Positions 57,006 to 64,000 of a stretch of 64,000 nt of DNA are shown here, one piece after another. Origin of the DNA: Cyanobium sp. Tous-M-B4. Lineage in GTDB: Bacteria; Cyanobacteriota; Cyanobacteriia; PCC-6307; Cyanobiaceae. Under the pieces are notes generated by a model. The model had not been told where the DNA came from and did no database searches. It worked only from the letters and a program-made list of their open reading frames with translations. The number at the start of each line of letters is the position of its first letter. Positions within the stretch are counted from its first letter, which is position 1. The stretch is from NCBI RefSeq assembly GCF_024345395.1, contig NZ_JAGQBA010000006.1, forward strand, positions 124,001-188,000, given 5' to 3'. The translations under genes were made by a program, and so were the position numbers.

Positions 57006-57707
57006 TCACTCTTCAGGCCAATCGATTAAGCCCCAGCGCAGTCCGAGCACGGCGGCATGGGTGCGGTCGCGGGCCTGGAGTTTGCGGCAGAGGGAGCGCA
57101 GGTGAGTTTTGGCCGTGTCGGCGCTGATAAACAGCCGCTGGCCGATCTCTACGTTGGTGTCGCCTTCGGCCACCAGGCTGAGCACCTGCCGCTCGCGCTC
57201 AGTTAGGGGTTCAAGGGGCCCCCCCTCACCGGGTCCGCGGCGAAACAGCTCCGTCAGGCTGCGGTCTACGTAGACCCCGCCACCGCTGATCGCATGCAGG
57301 GCGGCCATGGCACTGCCAAGCCCAAGGCGGGACTCGACCAGCAAACCGTCGCAGCCGGCATCAATCGCTGCTTGGATCTCGCTCTGGCGGTGCTCCTGGG
57401 TGATCAGCAGCAGGGTGTGCAGGGTGGGCCAGCGTTGCTTGATTTGCAGCAGTAAGGAAACGCCCGAGCCCTGCTCCAGGGTGTCGCTGAGAAACACCAT
57501 CGAGGGCCGGTGCCGCTCCACCAGCTCCAGGCCGGCAGCTTCACAGGTGGCGGCACCCACCAGGTGCTCCTGGCCGATCAGGCCGCCCACAAAGAAGCTG
57601 AGCAAGGCCCGGTTGCCAAGGCAGGCCACCAGGCGGGCATCCCGCAGCAGGTTGTTGATCTGGCTGGTGTTGCGGCGGATCTGCTCAAGCTTGGGCGTGA
57701 AGTCCAT
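57006..57707 (-). CDS. LuxR-family response regulator
   Basis: The 233-residue protein has a receiver-like N-terminus (SMVFLSDTLEQGSGVSLLLQ with a candidate phosphoacceptor Asp near residue 75, LLLITQEHRQSEIQAAIDAG) and a C-terminal LuxR helix-turn-helix (LTERERQVLSLVAEGDTNVE, LFISADTAKTHLRSLCRKLQ). The acidic N-terminal cluster of classical receivers is not obvious, so regulation may be atypical. It is divergent from the DUF1825 gene. No partner kinase is adjacent. Confidence 0.82.
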   Translation of the reverse strand: MDFTPKLEQIRRNTSQINNLLRDARLVACLGNRALLSFFVGGLIGQEHLVGAATCEAAGLELVERHRPSMVFLSDTLEQGSGVSLLLQIKQRWPTLHTLLLITQEHRQSEIQAAIDAGCDGLLVESRLGLGSAMAALHAISGGGVYVDRSLTELFRRGPGEGGPLEPLTERERQVLSLVAEGDTNVEIGQRLFISADTAKTHLRSLCRKLQARDRTHAAVLGLRWGLIDWPEE

Positions 57708-57849
57708 CGGCGCTGAAGGCTCTGCTGGGGCCCTGCACTGGCGCCATCCTGGCCAGCCCCGCTCGATTTGCCAGGGGCAATACGCCTATCCGCACTCCCC
57801 AGGGGTGCCCGGCCTCACCAGAATCTGCAAACGCTGCGCTGCCAGGGTT

Positions 57850-58173
57850 ATGGCGTTCTTTGAATCCGAGATCGTTCAGGACGAAGCCAAGCGCCTATTT
57901 GGCGATTACCAGCAGCTGATGCAGCTGGGTAGTGAATACGGCAAGTTTGATCGCGAGGGCAAGAAGCTCTACATCGAAAAGATGGAGGACATGATGGAGC
58001 GCTACCGGGTGTTCATGAAGCGCTTCGAGCTCTCCGAAGACTTCCAGGCAAAGCTCACCGTGGAGCAGCTACGCACCCAGCTGGGCCAGTTCGGCATGAC
58101 ACCGGAAACGATGTTTCAGCAGATGCACCAGACCCTGGAGCGCATGAAGTCTGAGCTGGAGGCCACCGCCTAG
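57850..58173 (+). CDS. DUF1825 family protein
   Basis: The 107-residue protein begins [20 protein letters not shown] and continues [20 protein letters not shown], matching cyanobacterial DUF1825. It is mostly helical and Met/Glu-rich, with no membrane segment or catalytic residue. ATG 57850 is the natural start. tyrS begins 47 bp after its stop. Function unknown. Confidence 0.82.
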   Translation: MAFFESEIVQDEAKRLFGDYQQLMQLGSEYGKFDREGKKLYIEKMEDMMERYRVFMKRFELSEDFQAKLTVEQLRTQLGQFGMTPETMFQQMHQTLERMKSELEATA

Positions 58174-58220
58174 CGGCTGCCTACGATCTCGCCACAGAGT
58201 CAAGGCGGGTCGCAATTCGA

Positions 58221-59540
58221 ATGACAACAGCGCAGCCTCCGGCTGAAGAGCAGCCTCGAGCAGAGCATCCACCTACCGGCCTGCCTCCTCTGCCGGCCTG
58301 GCTTGAACGGGGAATGGCGGATCTGTTCCCCGCCGGCAGCGGTGCAGGTGCCAGCAGCGATCCAGATCAGCAACTTACCGCCCGTCTTGATGAGGCCAAG
58401 CGGGCCGGGCGGCCCTTGCGCATCAAGCTCGGCATCGACCCCACCGGCTCCGATATCCACCTGGGGCACTCGCTGCTGTTCCGCAAGCTGCGGGCCTTCC
58501 AGGATGCCGGCCACATCGCCGTGCTGATCATCGGCGACTTCACCGCCCGCATCGGCGATCCCACCGGTAAGAGCGCCACCCGGGTGCAACTCAGCGCCGC
58601 TGCGGTGGAGGCCAATGCCGCCACCTACCTGCAGCAGCTGGGCCTGGGCCAGGCCCGCGAGCGTGCCCTGCTTGATTTCGAGACTCCTGGCCGGCTGGAG
58701 GTGCGCCGCAACAGCGAGTGGCTCACCGGGCTTGACCTGCCCCAGGTGATTGAGCTGCTGGGCATCAGCACCGTGGGCCAGATGCTGGCCAAGGAGGACT
58801 TTTCCAATCGCTACGGCTCGGGGGCCCCCATCTCCCTGCACGAGTTTCTTTATCCGCTGCTGCAGGGCTACGACTCGGTGCAAGTGCAAGCGGATCTAGA
58901 GCTGGGCGGTACCGATCAAAAGTTCAACGTGGCCATGGGCCGCGACCTGCAGCGTCACTTTGGCCAGCGGCCTCAATTTGGAATGCTGCTGCCGATTCTG
59001 CCGGGACTAGATGGCGTGCAGAAGATGAGCAAAAGCCTGGGCAACACCGTGGGCCTCGCCGAAGACCCACTTTCGATGTATTCGAAGCTTGAAAAGGTTC
59101 CCGATGCGGTGGTCGACGACTACCTAACCCTGCTGACTGATCTGGATTTGGCGGGTCTGCCGCAGAACCCAAGGGAGCGTCAGAAACTAATGGCCCTGGA
59201 GATCACCCAGGCGCGCCATGGCGGGCCGGCGGCGGCGGCGGCCCAGGTGGATGCCGCCAAGCTTGTAGCCGGTGCGGCTGGTAGTGGTGCCGCCGCCGCC
59301 GAGGTGCCGGAGGCCTCGCTGACGGCGGTGAACTTCCCCGCCAAGGCCTTCTACCTGCTCAGTGCTGTGGGCCTCTGCGCTAGCAGTAGCGAAGCCCGCC
59401 GCCAGATCCAGGGCGGCGGCGTCAAGCTCGATGGCGAAAAGCTTGTTGATCCCAACCAGGAGTTTGGCGGCCCCGAGGCGCTCGCCGGCAAGGTGCTGCA
59501 GCTGGGCAAGAAGACTTTCCGGCGGCTGGTGGCTGGCTGA
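58221..59540 (+). CDS. tyrS: Tyrosyl-tRNA synthetase
   Basis: The 439-residue class I synthetase has the HIGH-type motif [20 protein letters not shown] (HLGH about residue 82), the tRNA/KMSKS block [17 protein letters not shown], and a C-terminal S4 domain ([20 protein letters not shown]). It charges tRNA-Tyr. A Pro/Glu/Ala-rich N-terminal extension of about 30 residues precedes the Rossmann domain. Confidence 0.95.
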   Translation: MTTAQPPAEEQPRAEHPPTGLPPLPAWLERGMADLFPAGSGAGASSDPDQQLTARLDEAKRAGRPLRIKLGIDPTGSDIHLGHSLLFRKLRAFQDAGHIAVLIIGDFTARIGDPTGKSATRVQLSAAAVEANAATYLQQLGLGQARERALLDFETPGRLEVRRNSEWLTGLDLPQVIELLGISTVGQMLAKEDFSNRYGSGAPISLHEFLYPLLQGYDSVQVQADLELGGTDQKFNVAMGRDLQRHFGQRPQFGMLLPILPGLDGVQKMSKSLGNTVGLAEDPLSMYSKLEKVPDAVVDDYLTLLTDLDLAGLPQNPRERQKLMALEITQARHGGPAAAAAQVDAAKLVAGAAGSGAAAAEVPEASLTAVNFPAKAFYLLSAVGLCASSSEARRQIQGGGVKLDGEKLVDPNQEFGGPEALAGKVLQLGKKTFRRLVAG

Positions 59541-59559
59541 GCGCTCCCACCGGCAGCTC

Positions 59560-59745
59560 CTACCTGGTGCCCAGCAGGTCGTCCCAGCTCGGGCCCTGGG
59601 CTGCAGCTACATCACCGGAACTGCCGCAGGGAATGCTGATGCCCCCATCGCCCCAGGGCTGCCAGGCAGGTAGGGGGCAGGAGGCGCCCGGCTCAAGGCT
59701 GAGGGTCACCGGCAGGGGCAGGGGAGTGGAATCGGAGAAGGCCAT
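59560..59745 (-). CDS. Small hypothetical protein divergent from pyrF
   Basis: The 61-residue frame begins [20 protein letters not shown] and ends SWDDLLGTR. It has no family motif I recognise. Third-position GC bias fits a coding frame, and it ends 19 bp after tyrS on the opposite strand. An upstream GTG at 59763 is possible. The frame on the other strand of this stretch also stays partly open, so it is tentative. Confidence 0.45.
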   Translation of the reverse strand: MAFSDSTPLPLPVTLSLEPGASCPLPAWQPWGDGGISIPCGSSGDVAAAQGPSWDDLLGTR

Positions 59746-59804
59746 GGCCACGGCTCGCACCACCTAAGCCTGGGCGGTGGCATGGGGCCCTCAATGCAGT
59801 GCTG

Positions 59805-60587
59805 ATGCCATCGCCATGTCTTCTGGGAGACGCCCTGTCTAGCCTGCATGCAAGCTGCCAGCGGCCCTTGCTTGAGCCCAGTGATCGAATCATCGTGGCC
59901 CTCGATGGCATGGCCCCTGAGCAGGCCCTGTCCTTCACCGCCGCCGTACCCGAGCTGCGTTGGGTGAAGGTGGGCCTGGAGCTGTTCGTGGCTGGCGGGC
60001 CGGCGGTGGTCCAGCAACTGCGCGATCAGGGCAAACGGGTGTTCCTCGATCTCAAGTTCCACGACATCCCGGCCACCATGGCCGGTGCCTGCCGCAGTGC
60101 CGCCCGCCTCGGTGCTGAGCTGATCACGGTGCATGCCTGCGCCGGCAGCGCGGCCCTGGGCGCGGCCCAGGCGGCGGCGCTGGAGTCGGCTGCGGCGGCA
60201 GGCCTGCCTGCCCCCACCCTGCTGGCGGTGACGGTACTCACCAGCTGGGAGCAGGCCCGTTTTGCCTCTGAGCTGGCGATTGTGGAGCCGCTTGCTGCCT
60301 ACGTGCCCCGGCTGGCCCAGCTGGCGGCGGCGGCCGGTATCGGCGGCTGCGTCTGCTCACCCATGGAGGTGGCCGCCCTGCGGGCAACCCATCCAGAGCC
60401 CTTTGCTCTGGTGACCCCCGGCATCCGCCCCGCTGGAGCAGCTCTTGGCGATCAGCAGCGGGTGCTGACACCGGCCCAGGCTGTCGCCGCCGGTGCCAGC
60501 CAGCTGGTGATAGGCCGGCCGATCACGGCGGCGCCAGATCCAGCTGCGGCCTTCGCGGCTTGTTGCCTGGAGCTGGGCGGGCTTTAG
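59805..60587 (+). CDS. pyrF: Orotidine 5-phosphate decarboxylase
   Basis: The 260-residue enzyme has [17 protein letters not shown] and the catalytic DxKxxD site [15 protein letters not shown] (about residue 85), with [17 protein letters not shown] and [14 protein letters not shown] phosphate-binding loops. It makes UMP. The ATG at 59805 gives a roughly 30-residue lead before the core, so a later start is possible. GTG 59799 is also available. Confidence 0.93.
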   Translation: MPSPCLLGDALSSLHASCQRPLLEPSDRIIVALDGMAPEQALSFTAAVPELRWVKVGLELFVAGGPAVVQQLRDQGKRVFLDLKFHDIPATMAGACRSAARLGAELITVHACAGSAALGAAQAAALESAAAAGLPAPTLLAVTVLTSWEQARFASELAIVEPLAAYVPRLAQLAAAAGIGGCVCSPMEVAALRATHPEPFALVTPGIRPAGAALGDQQRVLTPAQAVAAGASQLVIGRPITAAPDPAAAFAACCLELGGL

Positions 60588-60601
60588 GTCACCAGTGAGG
60601 T

Positions 60602-61804
60602 TCAGGCCACCAGTGAACTTCGGGGCACCAGCTCGGCGTAGAGCGCCTCTAAAGCGTCGATGTTGCCCTCAAGTGTGTAGCGCTCTAGGGCGCGGGCGCG
60701 GGCGCGACGGCCTAGCTCGGCGGTGAGCACGGGTTGATCGCGCAGCACTGGGATCAAGGTGCGCAGCTGGGTGGTGACGCCCTGGGTGCTGATCACGATG
60801 CCAGCGCCCCCCTCCAGCACCTCGCCATCGGCGCCGGCGTCTGTGGCGATGCAGGCGGTGCCGCTGGCCATGGCCTCCAGTAGGGCCAGGCTCAGGCCCT
60901 CCACCAGGGAGGGCAGCAGAAACACCTCGGCCAGCTGCTGGAAGGCCACGCGCCGCTCCAGGCTGGGCTCATAGCCCCACCACACCAGATCTGGTTCATC
61001 CCCCGGGGCCTGCAGCGCACTGCGCAAGGGGCCATCGCCCACGATCACCAGCACGCAGCCGGCGGGTCGCACGAGCCGCCAGGCCTTGATCAGGGCCTCG
61101 ACGTTTTTCTCAGTGGCCACCCGGCCCATGTACAGGAAGACGCGCCGGCCGGCAAAGCGCTGGCGCAGCTCCTGCAGCTCTGGGCTGGCAGCGGCGGCCA
61201 GCGATGCCGGCTGCCACATGCTGGTGTCGACGCCGTTAGGGATCACGGCCAGCCGCTCGGCCCGCACCCCCAGGCGCAGCAGCATCTCCGCCTGCAGCTC
61301 CGAAAACACGATCACCCGATCAAATTTGGCCAGGGTGGGCCCATAGAGCTGGTAGGTGAGCTGCTGGGTGCCGGCGGTGAGGTTGCGCAAGCTCGCATCG
61401 AAGGCGGGATGAAAGGTGGCCACCACCGGTAGCCCCAGCTGCTGGCAGAGATCGGGTAGGCGGAAATCGAGGGGAGAGAGGGTGAGGCTGGCGTGCACCA
61501 GGTCGGGCTTCAGTCGCTCCAGGGATTCGCGCAATTCCCGCTGGGCCCCCAGCGATGGAATCGTGTACACCTGCGACTTCACTAGGTAAGGCAGGGCAAC
61601 TTCTGGGCCGCCGCCATTGCTGTCGCCCTGGTTGTCAGCGTCCGGCAGGGCATCGCTGGAGCGAGCCAGGCTGCCGGGGGGTGTGTCGAAGTGGATAAAG
61701 CTGATCCCATGGCCGCGGCTGCGCAGCGCGTGGGTCGTGCTCAGTCCGTAGGTGACGTTGCCGCAGAACGGTGTTTTCTTGCCCAGCCAGGCAATGTGGG
61801 CCAC
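60602..61804 (-). CDS. Glycosyltransferase family 4 protein
   Basis: The 400-residue GT-B enzyme has ERLAVIPNGVDTSMW, the nucleotide-binding GRVATEKNVEALIKAW and the EX7E-type motif SLVEGLSLALLEAMASGTAC. It is likely a retaining glycosyltransferase acting on envelope glycans or glycolipids; the sugar donor is unknown. The start is GTG 61804. It lies 27 bp downstream of the MFS gene, probably in one operon. Confidence 0.88.
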   Translation of the reverse strand: MAHIAWLGKKTPFCGNVTYGLSTTHALRSRGHGISFIHFDTPPGSLARSSDALPDADNQGDSNGGGPEVALPYLVKSQVYTIPSLGAQRELRESLERLKPDLVHASLTLSPLDFRLPDLCQQLGLPVVATFHPAFDASLRNLTAGTQQLTYQLYGPTLAKFDRVIVFSELQAEMLLRLGVRAERLAVIPNGVDTSMWQPASLAAAASPELQELRQRFAGRRVFLYMGRVATEKNVEALIKAWRLVRPAGCVLVIVGDGPLRSALQAPGDEPDLVWWGYEPSLERRVAFQQLAEVFLLPSLVEGLSLALLEAMASGTACIATDAGADGEVLEGGAGIVISTQGVTTQLRTLIPVLRDQPVLTAELGRRARARALERYTLEGNIDALEALYAELVPRSSLVA

Positions 61805-61831
61805 CAGGGCTCGCGCGTCCGGAGGTTCACG

Positions 61832-63172
61832 CTACCAGCGCTGCCAGGGCCGCTCCAATAAGGCCGCCAGCAGGGCAATGGCTGCCAGGCCCCAGAGCAC
61901 CGGCAGCAGGCCGTAGCGGCTCACCACCGCCCCGGCCAGCACCAAAGGCAGGCTCAGGGCCACGTTGATCAGGTTGTTTTGCAGGCCGAATACCTTGCCG
62001 CGCAGCTCTTCCGGTGTTTCTTCCTGGATTGTGGTTTGGGCGGGAATCGCCAGCAGGGCCGAGCCCACCCCCAGCACGCCGCAAAGCAGCAAGGTGAACA
62101 CCAAATTGCCGCGCAACTGACCCAGCAGCACCAGGCTCCAGCCGATCGTGGCGAGGCCCGTGGCAGCCAGGTGGCGGCGGTTGAGCCCCTGGCCCAGCTG
62201 GGCCACGGCTAGGGCCCCAATGGCCAGGCCCAGGCCGCTCATCGCCAGCAGGGTTCCAAACTGGGTGGGGCCAAGCCCGGGGATAGCCGCCGCCAGGCTG
62301 ATCGCCAGCACGTAAAGGGCGGCAAGCAGGCTGTAGAGCAACACCAGCTGCACCATGGCGCTGAACACCCGCGGCCGCTCCCGCAGCACCTGAATCCCCT
62401 CGCCGATTTCTTGCCACACGGTTGTGCGGCTCGGCGCCCGAGGCGGCTCCTGCCAGCGGATTCGGCTGATGGCTACGGCCGCTAGGCCGTAGCAAAGGGG
62501 CAGCAGCAGAAATTCACCACCGCTGATGCCGATGCGTTGCAGGCCCAGGTTTAGGAGCCGCAGGATCGGATCACCCAGGGCAAAGCCCACGATCGTGGCG
62601 GCCATGCTGGTGGCCTGATAAAGCGAGTTTGCTGCTAACAGCTGGTCGCTTGGCACCAGCTGGGGTAGGGCTGCTTGTTCGGCCGGCGCAAAAAACTGGG
62701 TGAGCACCGATTCGAAAAAGGTCATCAGCACCAACCCCCAGTAGCCCCAGCTCAGCCCCAGCCACTCGGGGCCCTCCAGCAGGCATAGGGGAGCTAGCAA
62801 GACCAGCAGCGCCCGCAGGCCGTTGGATGCCACCATCACGCCCCGCTTGGGCCAGCGGTCGGCCCAGACCCCGGCGACAGTGCCCAGCAGCATGGCTGGA
62901 ATCGTGTTGGCCACGTAGATCCCCGTGGCCAGCAGGGTGATCATCTGGGCCCGGGTTTCGGGCAGGTCCAGCCGGATTGCCGAGGCGGCCTCCGCCAGGG
63001 CGGGGTTGGCCTCAGGCGTTCCCTTCACCCAGGTCTGGGCGATCAGGAACACCATCAGCACGATGTAAAACTTGTCTGCCAGCTGGGAAAAGATCTGGCC
63101 AAGCCAGAGCCAGCGGAAATCGGGCAGCGCCAGAACGCCCTGCAATCCGGTGGCGTTGGAATTGCCGCTCAA
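61832..63172 (-). CDS. Major facilitator superfamily transporter
   Basis: The 446-residue protein has about 12 hydrophobic segments, with the loop-2/3 motif AGVWADRWPKRGVMVASNGL of MFS carriers and an internal repeat (LAIGALAVAQLGQGLNRRHL). It is similar to the MFS permeases often found beside glycosyltransferases in picocyanobacteria. The start is TTG 63172. Substrate unknown; efflux is the commonest role for this type. Confidence 0.85.
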   Translation of the reverse strand: MSGNSNATGLQGVLALPDFRWLWLGQIFSQLADKFYIVLMVFLIAQTWVKGTPEANPALAEAASAIRLDLPETRAQMITLLATGIYVANTIPAMLLGTVAGVWADRWPKRGVMVASNGLRALLVLLAPLCLLEGPEWLGLSWGYWGLVLMTFFESVLTQFFAPAEQAALPQLVPSDQLLAANSLYQATSMAATIVGFALGDPILRLLNLGLQRIGISGGEFLLLPLCYGLAAVAISRIRWQEPPRAPSRTTVWQEIGEGIQVLRERPRVFSAMVQLVLLYSLLAALYVLAISLAAAIPGLGPTQFGTLLAMSGLGLAIGALAVAQLGQGLNRRHLAATGLATIGWSLVLLGQLRGNLVFTLLLCGVLGVGSALLAIPAQTTIQEETPEELRGKVFGLQNNLINVALSLPLVLAGAVVSRYGLLPVLWGLAAIALLAALLERPWQRW

Positions 63173-63197
63173 ACTGGCTCGAATTGCTGCTGGCTCG

Positions 63198-63992
63198 TCA
63201 TGATGGCGCAGTACCGGCTGCCAGGCCGGTGCGCAGCAGCCGGAAAGCCCGGGGTTTGCGGCTGAGATGCTCCTGGCACCAGTGTTCCACCAGTTCCAGC
63301 AGGTGCAGCCATACCGGCAGGGGGCCCATCAGTTCGCCATCGCGCCGGCGGGGCAGGTTGGGCCGCAGCAGCCGTTGCAGCAGGGCCAGTTCGGATGCAT
63401 TGAGCACTACCCGTGCCCCCGGCACGCCTCCGATCACCAACCCCTCGCTCGGCACCAAGCTGCAGCGCCAATCCCAATCGCCCACGGGCGGATCCAGGGG
63501 CTCGCCGCTGCGGCTGCAGCAGCCCAGGGGTAAGGCGTAGCCGCCAAGGGCCAGCAGGTGGACGCTGCCCTGCACCGCGATTGCCAAGGCTTCTAGGTCG
63601 CAGCTTCGCTCCCGCACCAGGGCGTCGAGGCGGCCTAGCTGCATCAGTAGGTCGCCCAGGATGCCGGCGGAGGGTGCGTCGCTTGGCACCAGGGCCAGAC
63701 AGAGCTCCATCAGGGCCTGGGCGGCGGCGAGGGCCTCCAGCTGCTGGGCCAGGCCGCTGTAGCTGCGCAGCACTTTCAGTTGACGCACCCGCCTCAGGCC
63801 GCTGCGACCGCCCACCTGCAGGCGTAGATGGCTCAGGGGCACGGCGGCGGCCAGGCTGCTGCGGGGTCTGCGCGCCCCCGGCACGGCCAGCCGCACCACC
63901 CCCTCCTCGTCGCTGAGCAGGGTAAGCAGCCTGTCGTTTTCGCCCAGGGGCCGGCAGCTCAGCGCCAACCCTTCGAGGCTTTGCTCCGGCAC
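63198..63992 (-). CDS. recO: DNA repair protein RecO
   Basis: The 264-residue protein has the RecO N-terminal OB-fold signatures LEGLALSCRPLGENDRLLTL and VRLAVPGARRPRSSLAAAVP, followed by a helical region. It helps load RecA through RecR/RecF. The GTG at 63992 is taken; only eight more bases are in the window, so an earlier start cannot be excluded. The stop is 25 bp before the MFS gene start. Confidence 0.9.
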   Translation of the reverse strand: MPEQSLEGLALSCRPLGENDRLLTLLSDEEGVVRLAVPGARRPRSSLAAAVPLSHLRLQVGGRSGLRRVRQLKVLRSYSGLAQQLEALAAAQALMELCLALVPSDAPSAGILGDLLMQLGRLDALVRERSCDLEALAIAVQGSVHLLALGGYALPLGCCSRSGEPLDPPVGDWDWRCSLVPSEGLVIGGVPGARVVLNASELALLQRLLRPNLPRRRDGELMGPLPVWLHLLELVEHWCQEHLSRKPRAFRLLRTGLAAGTAPS

Positions 63993-64000
63993 GGTTGCTT

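Overview
The window is a gene-dense piece of a cyanobacterial chromosome of the marine/alpha type (Cyanobium or a high-GC Synechococcus). The evidence is cytochrome c-550 (psbV), plant-type ferredoxin, the FTR variable chain, PSRP-3/Ycf65, an atpD-atpC operon separate from other ATP synthase genes, a complete kaiABC clock operon, nblS and cyanobacteria-only families (DUF1818, DUF1825, DUF2811). GC is mostly 60-70 %. An intact kaiA argues against Prochlorococcus. I see no insertion sequence, prophage, CRISPR array or integrase; this is core chromosome with a few local accessory-looking patches.

Layout. 1-3 kb: a coupled minus-strand chain (CNNM/CBS membrane protein, GTPase, nadD, start of a probable nadE). 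3-6.5 kb: pepP, a HAD phosphatase, a transaldolase-like enzyme, PSRP-3. 6.6-11 kb: atpD-atpC, then groES-groEL under a CIRCE operator. 11-15.4 kb: ammonium transporter with a perfect NtcA-type palindrome, exported MsrB, secG, gpmI, a candidate SRP RNA, pyrR. 15.4-22.3 kb: ftrV, an Hsp70-like ATPase, rpoZ and small cyanobacterial families, murD, tRNA-Val. 22.3-30.9 kb: S4-domain protein, serA, prmA, petF, psbV, RNase Z, SpoIID-like protein, nagB. 30.9-34.9 kb: an accessory-looking patch with two DUF1254 proteins and a lower-GC alpha/beta hydrolase, divergent around a dyad-symmetric region. 34.9-39 kb: YebC-family regulator, truB, queuosine-precursor transporter, methyltransferase, rplU-rpmA. 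39-47.2 kb: kaiA-kaiB-kaiC facing nblS-purD, then a TPR-like exported protein and purC. 47.2-53.4 kb: an outer-membrane operon bamA-lpxC-fabZ-lpxA-lpxB with exported msrA. 53.4-64 kb: pepA, GIY-YIG and HhH proteins, LuxR regulator, DUF1825, tyrS, pyrF, glycosyltransferase, MFS transporter, recO.

The genes serve NAD, purine, pyrimidine, serine and murein synthesis, envelope biogenesis, photosynthetic electron transfer, protein folding and circadian/light control. Noteworthy points are two short tandem repeats that duplicate the stop-codon region of psbV and of the YebC gene, an NtcA-like palindrome that conflicts with the longest amt start, a candidate SRP RNA, local GC drops in kaiA-kaiB-kaiC (CI half) and in the BamA barrel, a KaiB with a long C-terminal tail, and a dyad element between the DUF1254 genes and the hydrolase. 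I did not find a clearly new multi-gene system.
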